Below, one piece after another: positions 49,264-57,275 of a DNA stretch of 64,000 nt. Position numbers and translations under genes: made by a program. Within the stretch, counting starts at the first letter, position 1. Every line of letters begins with the position of its first letter. The DNA comes from Amycolatopsis saalfeldensis (lineage in GTDB: Bacteria; Actinomycetota; Actinomycetes; Mycobacteriales; Pseudonocardiaceae): contig NZ_FOEF01000008.1 of NCBI RefSeq assembly GCF_900110575.1, positions 1 through 64,000 of the forward strand. Reading direction: 5' to 3'. The notes under the pieces were generated by a model that was not told where the DNA came from, ran no database searches, and was given only the letters and a program-made list of their open reading frames with translations.

Positions 49264-49995
49264 ATGAGCTATCCAGTGAAACTCGACGACCTGATCAACG
49301 CCATCAAGTCCAACCAGGACCACGACGCGCTCGGGCAGCTGTCCGACGCCGTTTACCTCGGCGAGCACCTCGGTGAGCTCGCCGATCACCTCATCGGCCA
49401 CTTCGTCGACCAGGCCCGCCGGTCCGGCGCGTCCTGGACCGAAATCGGGGGCAGCATGGGTGTTTCCAAGCAGGCGGTGCAGAAGCGGTTCGTGCCGAAG
49501 GTCGACCCCGGCGGCGATCCAGGGGGGCTGATCCAACGGCTCTACGGCCGCTACACCGACCGCGCCCGGCACGTGATCGTCGAGGCGCAGCAGGCGGCGA
49601 TCAAGGGCAAGAGCCCGGGCATCGACACCACGCACCTGGTGCTGGGCCTGCTTTCCGAGCCGGCCGCGCTGGCGGCGGGGGTGATGGTGTTCCAGGGCGT
49701 CTCGCTCGACGCCGTCCGCGAGGCGGCCGAGGCCCGGCTGCCCGAGCCGGTGGACGACGTGCCGGACCCGATGCCGTTCACCGCGGCGGCGAAGAAGACG
49801 TTGGAGCTGACCCTGCGGGAGGGCCTTCGACTGGGGCACAACTACATCGGCACCGAGCACCTCCTGCTGGCCCTGCTGGAACAGGGCGAAGGCGCGGGCT
49901 ACGAGGTGCTTTCCGGACTGGGCATCAAAAAGGAGCCGGCCGAGCAGAAGATCAAGGAAGCGCTCGCGGAGATCCTGGCCGCGCGGGCGCAGTGA
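49264..49995 (+). CDS. Regulator with helix-turn-helix and Clp N-terminal domains
   Basis: A 243-residue protein. The first 85 residues end in a helix-turn-helix ASWTEIGGSMGVSKQAVQKRF (57-76). The rest is a double Clp_N repeat (RARHVIVEAQQAAIKGKSP, THLVLGLLSEP, then TLELTLREGLRLGHNYIGTE and HLLLALLEQGEG). Clp_N domains recruit adaptors to ClpC/ClpA; here there is no AAA+ domain, so it is likely a transcription factor sensing Clp substrates or itself degraded. The double palindrome at its promoter suggests autoregulation. It is a single gene with a strong terminator. Confidence 0.88.
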   Translation: MSYPVKLDDLINAIKSNQDHDALGQLSDAVYLGEHLGELADHLIGHFVDQARRSGASWTEIGGSMGVSKQAVQKRFVPKVDPGGDPGGLIQRLYGRYTDRARHVIVEAQQAAIKGKSPGIDTTHLVLGLLSEPAALAAGVMVFQGVSLDAVREAAEARLPEPVDDVPDPMPFTAAAKKTLELTLREGLRLGHNYIGTEHLLLALLEQGEGAGYEVLSGLGIKKEPAEQKIKEALAEILAARAQ

Positions 49996-50005
49996 ACACC
50001 CGTGA

Positions 50006-50037
50006 GTGGCTATGCCGGTTGGAACCGGCATAGCCAC
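50006..50037. terminator. Bidirectional terminator between the Clp_N gene and gnd
   Basis: A perfect 15-bp inverted repeat (50006-50020 with 50023-50037) with effectively a 4-base loop, between two convergent stop codons. Confidence 0.8.
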
Positions 50038-50049
50038 ACACGAGGCGGG

Positions 50050-51489
50050 TCAGGACGGGGATTCGGTCCGGTCCTCGGTGGCCCAGGCCGTGTGGAACGA
50101 GCCTTCGCGGTCCACGCGGCGGTAGGTGTGCGCACCGAAGTAGTCGCGCTGTCCCTGGACGAGCGCGGCCGGCAGGCGGTCGGCGCGCAGGCCGTCGTAG
50201 TAGGCCAGCGCGGTCGAGAAGCCCGGCGTCGGGATGCCGAGCTTGACGGCGGTGGAGACGACCGAGCGCCAGGAGTCCTGCGCGTCCTCGACGGCCTTGC
50301 GGAAGCCGCCGGAGGTGAGCAGGGTCGGCAGGCCCGGCTCGTCGGCGTAGGCCGCGGTGATGTCGTTGAGGAACTTCGCCCGGATGATGCAGCCGCCACG
50401 CCAGATGGAGGCGACGCGGCCGAGGTCGATGTCCCAGCCGTACTCGCTCGCGCCGGCCTGGATCTGGTTGAAGCCCTGGGCGTACGCGACGACCTTGGAC
50501 GCGTACAGCGCCTGCTCGACGTCGTCCGCGAAGGTCTCCAGCGCGGCACCGGTGAGCGGCGCGCGCGAAGGCCCGCCGAGACCCTGGGCCGCCGAGCGCA
50601 GCGGCTTCGAGCCCGAGAGCGAGCGGGCGAACACGGCTTCGGCGATCCCGCTGATCGGCACGCCGAGGTCGAGTCCGATCTGGACGGTCCAGCGGCCGGT
50701 GCCCTTCTGCTCGGCGGCGTCCTCGACGACGTCGACGAACGGCTTGCCGGTGGCGGCGTCCACGTGCTTGAGCACGTCGGCGGTGATCTCGATCAGATAC
50801 GAGTCGAGCCGGCCGGTGTTCCAGGTCCGGAACACGTCGGCGATCTCGGCCGGCGCGTAACCCGCCGCGCCGCGCAGCAGGTCGAACGACTCGGCGATCA
50901 GCTGCATGTCGGCGTACTCGATGCCGTTGTGCACCATCTTCACGAAGTGGCCCGCGCCGTCGGCGCCGATGTGGGTGCAGCAGGGTTCGCCGTCGACCTT
51001 CGCCGAGATGTCCTCGAACAGCGGGCCGAGCGACTCGTAGGACTCCTTGGAGCCGCCGGGCATGATGCTCGGGCCGTTGAGCGCGCCCTCTTCGCCGCCC
51101 GAGACGCCGGTGCCGACGAAGTGCAGCCCGCGTTCGCGCAGCGCCTTTTCACGACGGCGGGTGTCGGCGAAGTGCGCGTTGCCGGCGTCGACGATCACGT
51201 CGCCCGGCTCCAGCAGCGGCGCGAACTCCTCGATGACGGCGTCGGTGGGCCCGCCCGCCTTGACCATGATCACGATCTGCCGCGGCCGTTCGAGCGCGTC
51301 GACGAACTCCTGCGCGGAGTACGCCGGGATGAAGTCGCCCTCGTCGCCGAACTGCTCGACGAGCGAACGGGTGCGCTCCTCCGAGCGGTTGTGCAGGGCG
51401 ACGGTGTGCCCGTGCCGGGCGAGGTTCCTGGCCAGGTTGCGGCCCATGACCGCAAGGCCGGTGACCCCGATGCTCGCCTTCTTGCTCAT
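50050..51489 (-). CDS. gnd: 6-phosphogluconate dehydrogenase, decarboxylating
   Basis: A 479-residue enzyme of the oxidative pentose phosphate pathway, making ribulose 5-phosphate, CO2 and NADPH. It has the NADP motif GVTGLAVMGRNLARNLA, the signature GVSGGEEGALNGPSIMPGG, the catalytic Lys in HFVKMVHNGIEYADMQ, and the C-terminal RDYFGAHTYRR of the long homodimeric form. Length is normal. It is monocistronic, with a hairpin downstream (50006-50037) and another upstream separating it from the MBL gene. Confidence 0.97.
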   Translation of the reverse strand: MSKKASIGVTGLAVMGRNLARNLARHGHTVALHNRSEERTRSLVEQFGDEGDFIPAYSAQEFVDALERPRQIVIMVKAGGPTDAVIEEFAPLLEPGDVIVDAGNAHFADTRRREKALRERGLHFVGTGVSGGEEGALNGPSIMPGGSKESYESLGPLFEDISAKVDGEPCCTHIGADGAGHFVKMVHNGIEYADMQLIAESFDLLRGAAGYAPAEIADVFRTWNTGRLDSYLIEITADVLKHVDAATGKPFVDVVEDAAEQKGTGRWTVQIGLDLGVPISGIAEAVFARSLSGSKPLRSAAQGLGGPSRAPLTGAALETFADDVEQALYASKVVAYAQGFNQIQAGASEYGWDIDLGRVASIWRGGCIIRAKFLNDITAAYADEPGLPTLLTSGGFRKAVEDAQDSWRSVVSTAVKLGIPTPGFSTALAYYDGLRADRLPAALVQGQRDYFGAHTYRRVDREGSFHTAWATEDRTESPS

Positions 51490-51541
51490 CCGAACCCTTT
51501 CCGAAGTCTCTGCCGGAGTCCGACACTAGTCCGCGCGCCCG

Positions 51542-51570
51542 CCCGTGACGCCCGAGAGAACACTCACGGG
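51542..51570 (-). terminator. Hairpin downstream of the MBL gene
   Basis: CCCGTGA (51542-51548) pairs with TCACGGG (51564-51570), 15-base loop, located 25 bases past the stop of the minus-strand MBL gene. The right arm includes GAACACTCAC, also present in the hairpin at 20248-20295. Confidence 0.5.
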
Positions 51571-51595
51571 GCGGGCGGGAATGAACTGGGCCGCT

Positions 51596-52513
51596 TCAGG
51601 AGAAGCAGCGGATCGGCGCCCCGTTGTAGGCGATCATGTCGGTGATGGCCGCGACCAGGTCGATCGGCGCGCCCCACTCGGCGCCGTCCAGCTCGGCGTA
51701 CGCGCGGTGGAGGTTGCCGGCCAGCCGCTCCTGCTCGGACATCTCCGCGAACGCGCCGAGGTCCGTCTCCTTCGCCAGCTCCAACGGCGAGCGCCCGGCC
51801 GCCTTGCCCCGCGATGCCGTGTCCTGCACGAAACCCAGGTACGCGTCGACGGTGTCCACCACCTCCGGCCCGCACGCCGGGCCGTGCCCGGGCAGGATCA
51901 CGGCCGGCTCCAGCTCGCGGATCACGTCCAGCGCGGCGCGCCAGCCCGCGACCGAGCCCATCAGCGCGAACGGGCTGCCGCCGTTGAACACCAGGTCGCC
52001 GGAATAGAGCACGCGCTGCTCGGGCAGCCAGGCGAGCACGTCGTTGGTGGTGTGCGCGGCGTGGCCGGGGTGGATCAGCTCGACGCGGGTCTCGCCGGCG
52101 TACACGGTCAGCCGGTCCTCGAAGACGACCTCCGGCGCGCGCAGCTCCAGGTGGCCCCAGTCGTTGCCGGGGAAGATGCCCTCGTAGTGCTGGATGCCCT
52201 CGGCGAGCATCACCTCGCGCGTCTTGCGCTGGCCGACGATCGTGGCGCCCTCGACGAGGTAGTTGCCGTTGGTGTGGTCGCCGTGGTGGTGGGTGTTGAC
52301 CAGCGTCGTGACCGGACCGGTCGCGGCCGCGACGGTCTCCAGCAGCGCGCGGGTGCGCCGTTCCGTGGAGCAGGTGTCGATCAGGACGGTGTGGCCGCCC
52401 GCGTCGAGGAAGCCGCAGTTGTTGATGAACCACGAGCCGTCGGGCTGCACGTAGCCGAAGGCGCCATCGCCCAGGCGTTCGACGCCGGCCGCGGCGGGGG
52501 AGCGATCGATCAT
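51596..52513 (-). CDS. MBL-fold metallohydrolase
   Basis: A 305-residue metallo-beta-lactamase-fold protein. The metal motif HHHGDH is in LVNTHHHGDHTNG; the second-site His is in IHPGHAAHTTND, the Asp in LYSGDLVFNGG and the last His in ILPGHGPACG. All ligands are present. The C-terminal 70 residues are helical. The family spans many hydrolases; this shape resembles SoxH/quinoprotein-relay-like and other uncharacterised enzymes. Substrate unknown. ATG 52513 starts the protein; the 246 bases upstream to 52760 hold no other gene. Confidence 0.9.
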   Translation of the reverse strand: MIDRSPAAAGVERLGDGAFGYVQPDGSWFINNCGFLDAGGHTVLIDTCSTERRTRALLETVAAATGPVTTLVNTHHHGDHTNGNYLVEGATIVGQRKTREVMLAEGIQHYEGIFPGNDWGHLELRAPEVVFEDRLTVYAGETRVELIHPGHAAHTTNDVLAWLPEQRVLYSGDLVFNGGSPFALMGSVAGWRAALDVIRELEPAVILPGHGPACGPEVVDTVDAYLGFVQDTASRGKAAGRSPLELAKETDLGAFAEMSEQERLAGNLHRAYAELDGAEWGAPIDLVAAITDMIAYNGAPIRCFS

Positions 52514-52759
52514 GCGGTCGACTATGCCCTATTCGGAGCAACGGCCGGGTCCGGAATGCCGGTTATCCGCTGGTCCGGCCGAGTGACAACAACTGACAAC
52601 CGGGGTGACTGGCGTTTCGCGTCATTTCCTGGAACGCTGCGCAGTGTCATCATCGAACCCCGTTGGGTCAAGCACTAACCTGGGTGGTTCGAACGTTCGC
52701 GCTCCGGCAGGGCTTCAGGGCAGCTGCCGGCGAATTAGTGGTCCGGGAGAGCAAGGCTG

Positions 52760-53614
52760 ATGGCGAGCACCGTCACCTCGCGCCGGAAGCAGCTCGGCAA
52801 CGAGCTCCGGCATGCCCGCAACGCCGCGCGGATGACACAGCAGCAAGTCGCCGAGGTTCTCGGCTGCACCCAGGGCAAGGTCAACAAGATCGAGTCCGGT
52901 GCCGTCGGAGTCAAGCTCGGGGATGTGCGCTCCATGTTGAACGCGTTCGGGATCAACGGCGAAGAAGCCGACACCCTGATGAACCTGGCGCGGGCCGCCG
53001 CCGGGCAGCGCGGCCACTGGTCGGGCTACCGGTCCGTGGTGCCGCACTGGTTCCGCACCTTCACGGACCTGGAGCCCGCCGCCGCGGAGATCCTGACCTG
53101 GCACGGCGAGCGCGTGCCGGGACCGCTGCAGTCCGAGCACTACATGCTCAAGCAGTTCACCGAGGCGGGCGCCACGGACGTCACGGCGCTGGTGCGCAAC
53201 CGGCTCGACCGCAAGGCCGTGTTCGAGCAGCAGCAGCCGCCGTACTACCGGTTCATCATCAGCGAGGGCGCGCTGCGGCGGGCCCCCGGCGGGTTCGCGC
53301 CCGCGGTGATGCTGGACCAGGTGGAGCACCTGCTCGCCCTCGACCGGCACCCGCGCGTGTACGTCCACGTGCTGCCCTTCGGCGCCCGGCTAGCGGCCGT
53401 GCCCAACGACTTCACGATCATGCGCTTCCCGGACCGCACCAGGGATTTCGTCTACATCGAGCACTCGGCCGGCGGCCTGTACCTCGACGATGTCAAGGAC
53501 TTCAACATCTTCGTCGACTCCTGGGACCGCCTCCGCGGCGCCGCGCTGGAGCGGCAGGAGACCCGGCAGTTCCTCAAGGAGCTGGCCGAGGGCTACCGGG
53601 CGCAGATGCAGTGA
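52760..53614 (+). CDS. XRE-family regulator with DUF5753
   Basis: A 284-residue actinobacterial regulator. An N-terminal helix-turn-helix (MTQQQVAEVLGCTQGKVNKI, about residues 25-44) is followed by the DUF5753 domain (HWFRTFTDLEPAAAEILTWH, PGPLQSEHYMLKQF, RVYVHVLPFG, YIEHSAGGLYLDD). These genes are normally followed by a small DUF397 gene. Here that place is taken by a decayed glycosyltransferase on the other strand, and the only DUF397 gene lies 2.7 kb away. ATG 52760 has GGGAGAG upstream. Confidence 0.93.
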   Translation: MASTVTSRRKQLGNELRHARNAARMTQQQVAEVLGCTQGKVNKIESGAVGVKLGDVRSMLNAFGINGEEADTLMNLARAAAGQRGHWSGYRSVVPHWFRTFTDLEPAAAEILTWHGERVPGPLQSEHYMLKQFTEAGATDVTALVRNRLDRKAVFEQQQPPYYRFIISEGALRRAPGGFAPAVMLDQVEHLLALDRHPRVYVHVLPFGARLAAVPNDFTIMRFPDRTRDFVYIEHSAGGLYLDDVKDFNIFVDSWDRLRGAALERQETRQFLKELAEGYRAQMQ

Positions 53615-54493
53615 CGAGCCGTTCGAGCATCGGCACGGCCGCTTCCGGCCCGGGCATCGCGTTGATCTCCGTTTGAAGTTCGAGGACGGCGTCGCGCGGG
53701 CTGGTCCGCGCCCATGGGGAACAGCAGTGACGGGAGCCCGTGCGAGACGACCAGGTCGGTGTCCGGCAGCAGTTCCGCTTGGGGCACAAAAGCGTTTCAC
53801 GCGCACGTGGCTCGGTTGCGGACCGAAGAGACCCGGGTCGATCTGGGCGCCGACGGTCACGGTCACCCTCGCGTCCAGCTGTGCCAGCCCGGCGATGCCG
53901 CGTTCGAACAGGTCGCCGGACTCGATGAGGAAAGCTCCCGCAGGGTCGCGAAAACCCGGTGGGAAGGACGAAAGCACGAGGTCGCCGTCGAGTATCTGCA
54001 GCGCCGGGTCCGGTGGCAGGCCGTGCTCGGCGCGCAGCTCGTGCAGCGGCTCGGCGACGACCTCACGGCGCAGGAAGGTGCCGGCGGCGAGCACGAGCGC
54101 CGTGGCGCAGGGGAGGCCGAGCCGTTCGGCCGCGATGGCGGCGCCGAAGTCCACCTCGTCCCGCACCACGACGTCCGGCCGCCACTCGCGGGCGATCGCC
54201 AGCAGCGCGGCCGCGCGCTCTCGGCCGCCCCGCCGGGCGAACAGCTCCTTCAGCTCCCAGTCGTCGCGCGCCGGGTCGACGGGCGGCATCGGCACCCGGA
54301 CCGGCTTGGCCGGGTCCACGTCCGGGGCGGGGCTCGTGGCGATCGCGGTGAACCCGGCCCGCTCGATCGACGGGACCTCCCGGCCCGCGCCCGCGACGGC
54401 CACCGTGTGCCCGGCTTCGGCCGCGGCCCGCGCGACGGGCGCCATCGGGTCGAAGTGCCCACGGCCGCCGGCGAAGGTGAAGAGGAAGCGCAT
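53574..54493 (-). pseudogene. Decayed MGT-type glycosyltransferase
   Basis: ATG 54493 begins a normal GT-B fold N-terminal half (MRFLFTFAGGRGHFDPMAPV, ERAGFTAIATSPAPDVDP, DVVVRDEVDFGAAIAAERLG) to about RVKRF. Then an extra T near 53790 shifts the frame. In the next frame the text continues VPQAELLPDTDLVVSHG and LPSLLFPMGADQP, but the Gly-rich stretch expected between them is missing. A further deletion and shift lead to a third frame with ELQTEINAMPGPEAAVPMLE. So at least two frameshifts and two internal deletions have removed the nucleotide-sugar site. The remnant overlaps the 3' end of the XRE gene. Confidence 0.8.
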
Positions 54494-54620
54494 TCCCGGC
54501 AAGGTAGTGGACGGCGGAGTGACCTCCGGCACGCTTTTTCGCGCCCCGGATGTCACCCATCCGTGGACCGGTCGGCAGACTGGACCCCACACGCGCCCCG
54601 GGTGAAAGGGAGAACAGCTG

Positions 54621-55478
54621 ATGACGCAGGTACCGGACCCCGCCGATCCACAGGCCCCGGAGGGTGTCGACCTCGAACGGCCCAACGCGGCGCGGATCTA
54701 CGACTGGTTCCTCGGCGGCACGGCGAACTGGGCGATCGACCGCGAGTTCGGCGAGCGGGCCGTCAAGACGTTCCCGACGATCAAGAGCATCGCGCAGCTC
54801 GGCCGCCAGTTCCTCGGCCGCGGCGTGGAATACATGGCGCGCCAGGGCATCGACCAGTTCCTCGACCTCGGGTCGGGGGTGCCGACCGTCGGCAACGTGC
54901 ACGAGATCGCCGTGTCGGTGAACCCCGACGCGCGCTGCGTGTACGTCGACAACGAGCCCGTCGCCGTCGCGCACTCGCAGATCCTGCTGGAGCGCGAGGG
55001 CGTCGCCGACCGGCACGCGGTGATCCACGGCGACCTGCGTCAGCCGGGCGAGATCTGGCCGCGGGCGCTCGACACCGGCGTGCTCGACCCGAAACGGCCG
55101 ATCGGGCTGATCATGTGCGGCGTCCTGTACTTCGTCGGGCCGGACGAGGACGCGCTCGGGATCGTGCGCAAGTACCTGTCGCTGGTGCCGTCGGGCTCGT
55201 ACTTCTTCGCTTCACACCTGACGCTCGACGGCGTCAAGTCGCCCGACGAGGACAGCCGGGAAGCGATCCGGGAGCAGTACAAGCAGTCCAGCACGCCGTT
55301 CCACCACCGCACCCGCGAGGAGTTCACCGAGTTCTTCGACGGGCTCGAGCTGGTCAAGCCCGGCGTCACCTGGGTTCCGGAGTGGCACCCGGACGAGGCG
55401 GCGTCGAGGCTGATCAACCGGATCGCGGAGGACCCGTCGTTCAGCGGCGGCCTCGGCGCGATGGGGCGCAAGCCGTAA
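54621..55478 (+). CDS. SAM-dependent methyltransferase, DUF574 family
   Basis: A 285-residue protein of the actinobacterial DUF574/Methyltransf_19 family. It starts with the typical ERPNAARIYDWFLGGTANW, then FLDLGSGVPTVGNVHEIA (SAM-binding motif I), CVYVDNEPVAVAHSQ, and LIMCGVLYFVGPDEDAL. The families are very numerous in actinomycetes and rarely characterised. ATG 54621 has AAAGGGAG upstream. It is followed by a strong terminator. No biosynthetic cluster surrounds it apart from the glycosyltransferase remnant on the opposite strand. Confidence 0.92.
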   Translation: MTQVPDPADPQAPEGVDLERPNAARIYDWFLGGTANWAIDREFGERAVKTFPTIKSIAQLGRQFLGRGVEYMARQGIDQFLDLGSGVPTVGNVHEIAVSVNPDARCVYVDNEPVAVAHSQILLEREGVADRHAVIHGDLRQPGEIWPRALDTGVLDPKRPIGLIMCGVLYFVGPDEDALGIVRKYLSLVPSGSYFFASHLTLDGVKSPDEDSREAIREQYKQSSTPFHHRTREEFTEFFDGLELVKPGVTWVPEWHPDEAASRLINRIAEDPSFSGGLGAMGRKP

Positions 55479-55486
55479 AACACAGG

Positions 55487-55515
55487 CGCGCCCCGGGAAA
55501 CTGGCCCGGGGCGCG
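55487..55515. terminator. Terminator between the methyltransferase and a minus-strand operon
   Basis: A perfect 11-bp GC stem (55487-55497 with 55505-55515), extendable by ACAC/GTGT outside a bulge, 8 bases after the methyltransferase stop. Confidence 0.8.
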
Positions 55516-55539
55516 GTGTGTGGTGGGAGCGGTGGAGCG

Positions 55540-55794
55540 TCAGACCCGGGACGAGCCCAGGCCGTGCAGCAGCGGGGTCAGGTCGACCCTCGCTTCGAGC
55601 GGTCGCGTCGCGCGGACCAGGTCCGGCTGGCGCGGCGTGGGGAGATCGACGTCGGTGTCCCATCGCATGGGCGTGCGCAGCGGCGCCTGGATCAGGCTGC
55701 GACCGAAGCGGCTGCGCAGTTCGTGACCGATCCCACGCCGGACGCGAGTGTGTTCGTCCTCACGGCGAAAGAGCGTGGTGAGCCGGACGGCCAT
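55540..55794 (-). CDS. Small hypothetical basic protein
   Basis: An 84-residue Arg-rich protein (FRREDEHTRVRRGIGHELRS, LRTPMRWDTDVDLP). Not recognised. ATG 55794 lies 4 bases after the stop of the upstream gene at 55799, so both form a two-gene operon. A frame on the other strand exists but has poorer codon bias and no ribosome binding site. Confidence 0.5.
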   Translation of the reverse strand: MAVRLTTLFRREDEHTRVRRGIGHELRSRFGRSLIQAPLRTPMRWDTDVDLPTPRQPDLVRATRPLEARVDLTPLLHGLGSSRV

Positions 55795-55798
55795 GGGA

Positions 55799-56068
55799 TC
55801 ACACCCCCAGTTCGGGTAGCAGCGGGTACCGGGGCTGGTCAGCTCCGGTCAGACCGAGGCAGCGCTCGCACGGCATGCCCGTGCCCGGCACCACCCACTC
55901 CACGTCGGCACGGGGAAGCTTCTCCCCGCACCGGGCGAGCACCCGGTCGCCGGAACTGCCGGCGTCCACCTCGAAGACATGCGCGACGCGGCGGGCCTCG
56001 CCCGTGGTCCCGGGCGCGAGCCTGCCGGTCACCAGCAGTTTCGCCGTCATGCCGTCTTGGATGAGCAC
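55799..56068 (-). CDS. Small hypothetical protein with a CxxC motif
   Basis: An 89-residue protein. It reads MTAKLLVTGRLAPGTTGEA, RVAHVFEVDAGSS, RCGEKLPRADVEW, then PCERCLGL near the C-terminus. A lone Cys plus CxxC could bind a metal. GTG 56068 is chosen because GAGAGGGAAAG lies just upstream. Longer starts up to 56197 run through the promoter region. It is in an operon with the next small gene and divergent from DUF397. XRE/DUF397 loci in this family often carry such small genes, but the role is unknown. Confidence 0.6.
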   Translation of the reverse strand: MLIQDGMTAKLLVTGRLAPGTTGEARRVAHVFEVDAGSSGDRVLARCGEKLPRADVEWVVPGTGMPCERCLGLTGADQPRYPLLPELGV

Positions 56069-56167
56069 GCTTTCCCTCTCCCGAGGTCCGCGAGTGGCCG
56101 GGGTGGTCGAGCGGGTTGAGCTGAATGCAGCAAGCCATTCACCCACCATCACCGCCCCGATCGGTAC

Positions 56168-56192
56168 GATTAATCCTACTCCTGGAATAATC
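56168..56192. promoter_or_regulatory. AT-rich imperfect palindrome in a divergent promoter region
   Basis: GATTAATCC (56168-56176) and GGAATAATC (56184-56192) match as an inverted repeat except for one position. The segment is a marked AT island between the divergent genes starting at 56068 and 56319. The remainder of this 250-base region has no gene that I can support. Confidence 0.35.
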
Positions 56193-56318
56193 TTCATGTC
56201 GAGATCGGGCCGAGTTGATCACCCGCTTGGCCCTGCGGTTTGCTCCGTAGTGACAGAAAGAAGCCGGGGACGTGCGACGCGACCGCACGCCGTGGCCGAG
56301 GACTCGGAGGTACGACCC

Positions 56319-56579
56319 ATGGCGGATTATCCGTCGGCCCCGGATTACGACCCGAACACCGTCAAGTCGCTGTTCGAGGACGCCGCCTGGGGGAAGTCGT
56401 TCGCCAGCGAGCCCAACGGCGGCAACTGCGTGGAGGTCAACCTGGGCCGGGACGGGCTGGTCGGCGTCCGTGACACCAAGCTCGAGCAGAGCCCGGTGCT
56501 GGTTTTCGACGCCGGCGAGTGGGCGGCGTTCCTGGTGGCGGTGAAGGCCGGGCAGTTCGACCTGCCGGCCGATACCTGA
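56319..56579 (+). CDS. DUF397 domain protein
   Basis: An 86-residue protein with the DUF397 pattern: AAWGKSFASEPNGGNCVEVN, LVGVRDTK, PVLVFDAGEWAAFLVAVKAG. ATG 56319 has GGAGG 8-12 bases upstream. DUF397 proteins form toxin-antitoxin-like or regulator-partner pairs with XRE-DUF5753 proteins (BldB/WhiJ-type systems). Here the nearest XRE gene is 2.7 kb away on the same strand, separated by a glycosyltransferase remnant, a methyltransferase and two small genes. Confidence 0.92.
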   Translation: MADYPSAPDYDPNTVKSLFEDAAWGKSFASEPNGGNCVEVNLGRDGLVGVRDTKLEQSPVLVFDAGEWAAFLVAVKAGQFDLPADT

Positions 56580-56658
56580 ATTCGGCCAGGCCGTGGGAGA
56601 TTCACCAAGTGTCACCCGATGGGGTGAGTCCGGGTGACCCTCAGTGGCCGAGCCTCGG

Positions 56659-56695
56659 GTCCGACGCGGTGAAGGCCCCCTTCACCGCGTCGGAC
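56659..56695. terminator. 17-bp perfect hairpin between convergent genes
   Basis: 56659-56675 pairs perfectly with 56679-56695 around a CCC loop. The centre GTGAAGG-ccc-CCTTCAC is echoed by GGCCTTCACGG just downstream (56708-56718). It lies between the DUF397 gene and the convergent membrane operon. Confidence 0.75.
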
Positions 56696-56726
56696 GCGGG
56701 TCAGGAGGCCTTCACGGCTGGCGGGG

Positions 56727-57275
56727 TCAGGCGGTAGCCGGGATCCCGCCACCGCGCAGGCGCGACCGGGTGCGTCGCCAGGCCAGGGCCACCAGCACCA
56801 CCAGCACGATCAGCGGTAGGGTGCTGATCGCCCAGCTCAGTCCCATGGGCGGGCCCGGCTGCGGCAGCACGGTCAGGTTCTTCAGGTCCCCGGTGCCCGG
56901 GCCCTGCGGCCCGTCGACGGCGAACCGGAACGTCCACGCGCCCTCGGCCGGCAGCGACCGGATGTCCAGGCCCCAGACGTCGCGCTTGCGCGGGTGCCGG
57001 GCCAGCGGCTGGGGCCGGGTGAAGTGGTTCGTCTCCGGGTTGAACATCGACAGCGTGCCGGTTTTGGTGCCGATGCCGCCGTCCGGGATGAAGGTGAAGT
57101 CCAGCGACTGCATCGCGCGCACCGGCCAGGTCGAGAAGCCGATGGTCAGCCCGTACGGCCCGGCCTGCACCCGCTCCGTGTGGACGATGTTGACCGGTTC
57201 GTACGCGTTCGCGGGCGCGGCGGAGATGAACAGCAGTCCCACCGCGGCGCACAACGCCAGCAAGGTCTTACGCAT
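56727..57275 (-). CDS. Secreted membrane-anchored protein, last gene of a four-gene operon
   Basis: A 182-residue protein. It has a signal peptide (MRKTLLALCAAVGLLFISAA, cleavage after ANA) and a beta-rich exported domain (RVQAGPYGLTIGFSTWPV, DFTFIPDGG, GAWTFRFAVDGP). One C-terminal membrane helix (LPLIVLVVLVALAW) precedes a basic tail. The Ig-like outline, with AYEPVNIVHTERV at the mature start, recalls YtkA/CopC-like domains, but I see no certain metal site. Its ATG overlaps the upstream gene by 8 bases. Confidence 0.75.
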   Translation of the reverse strand: MRKTLLALCAAVGLLFISAAPANAYEPVNIVHTERVQAGPYGLTIGFSTWPVRAMQSLDFTFIPDGGIGTKTGTLSMFNPETNHFTRPQPLARHPRKRDVWGLDIRSLPAEGAWTFRFAVDGPQGPGTGDLKNLTVLPQPGPPMGLSWAISTLPLIVLVVLVALAWRRTRSRLRGGGIPATA

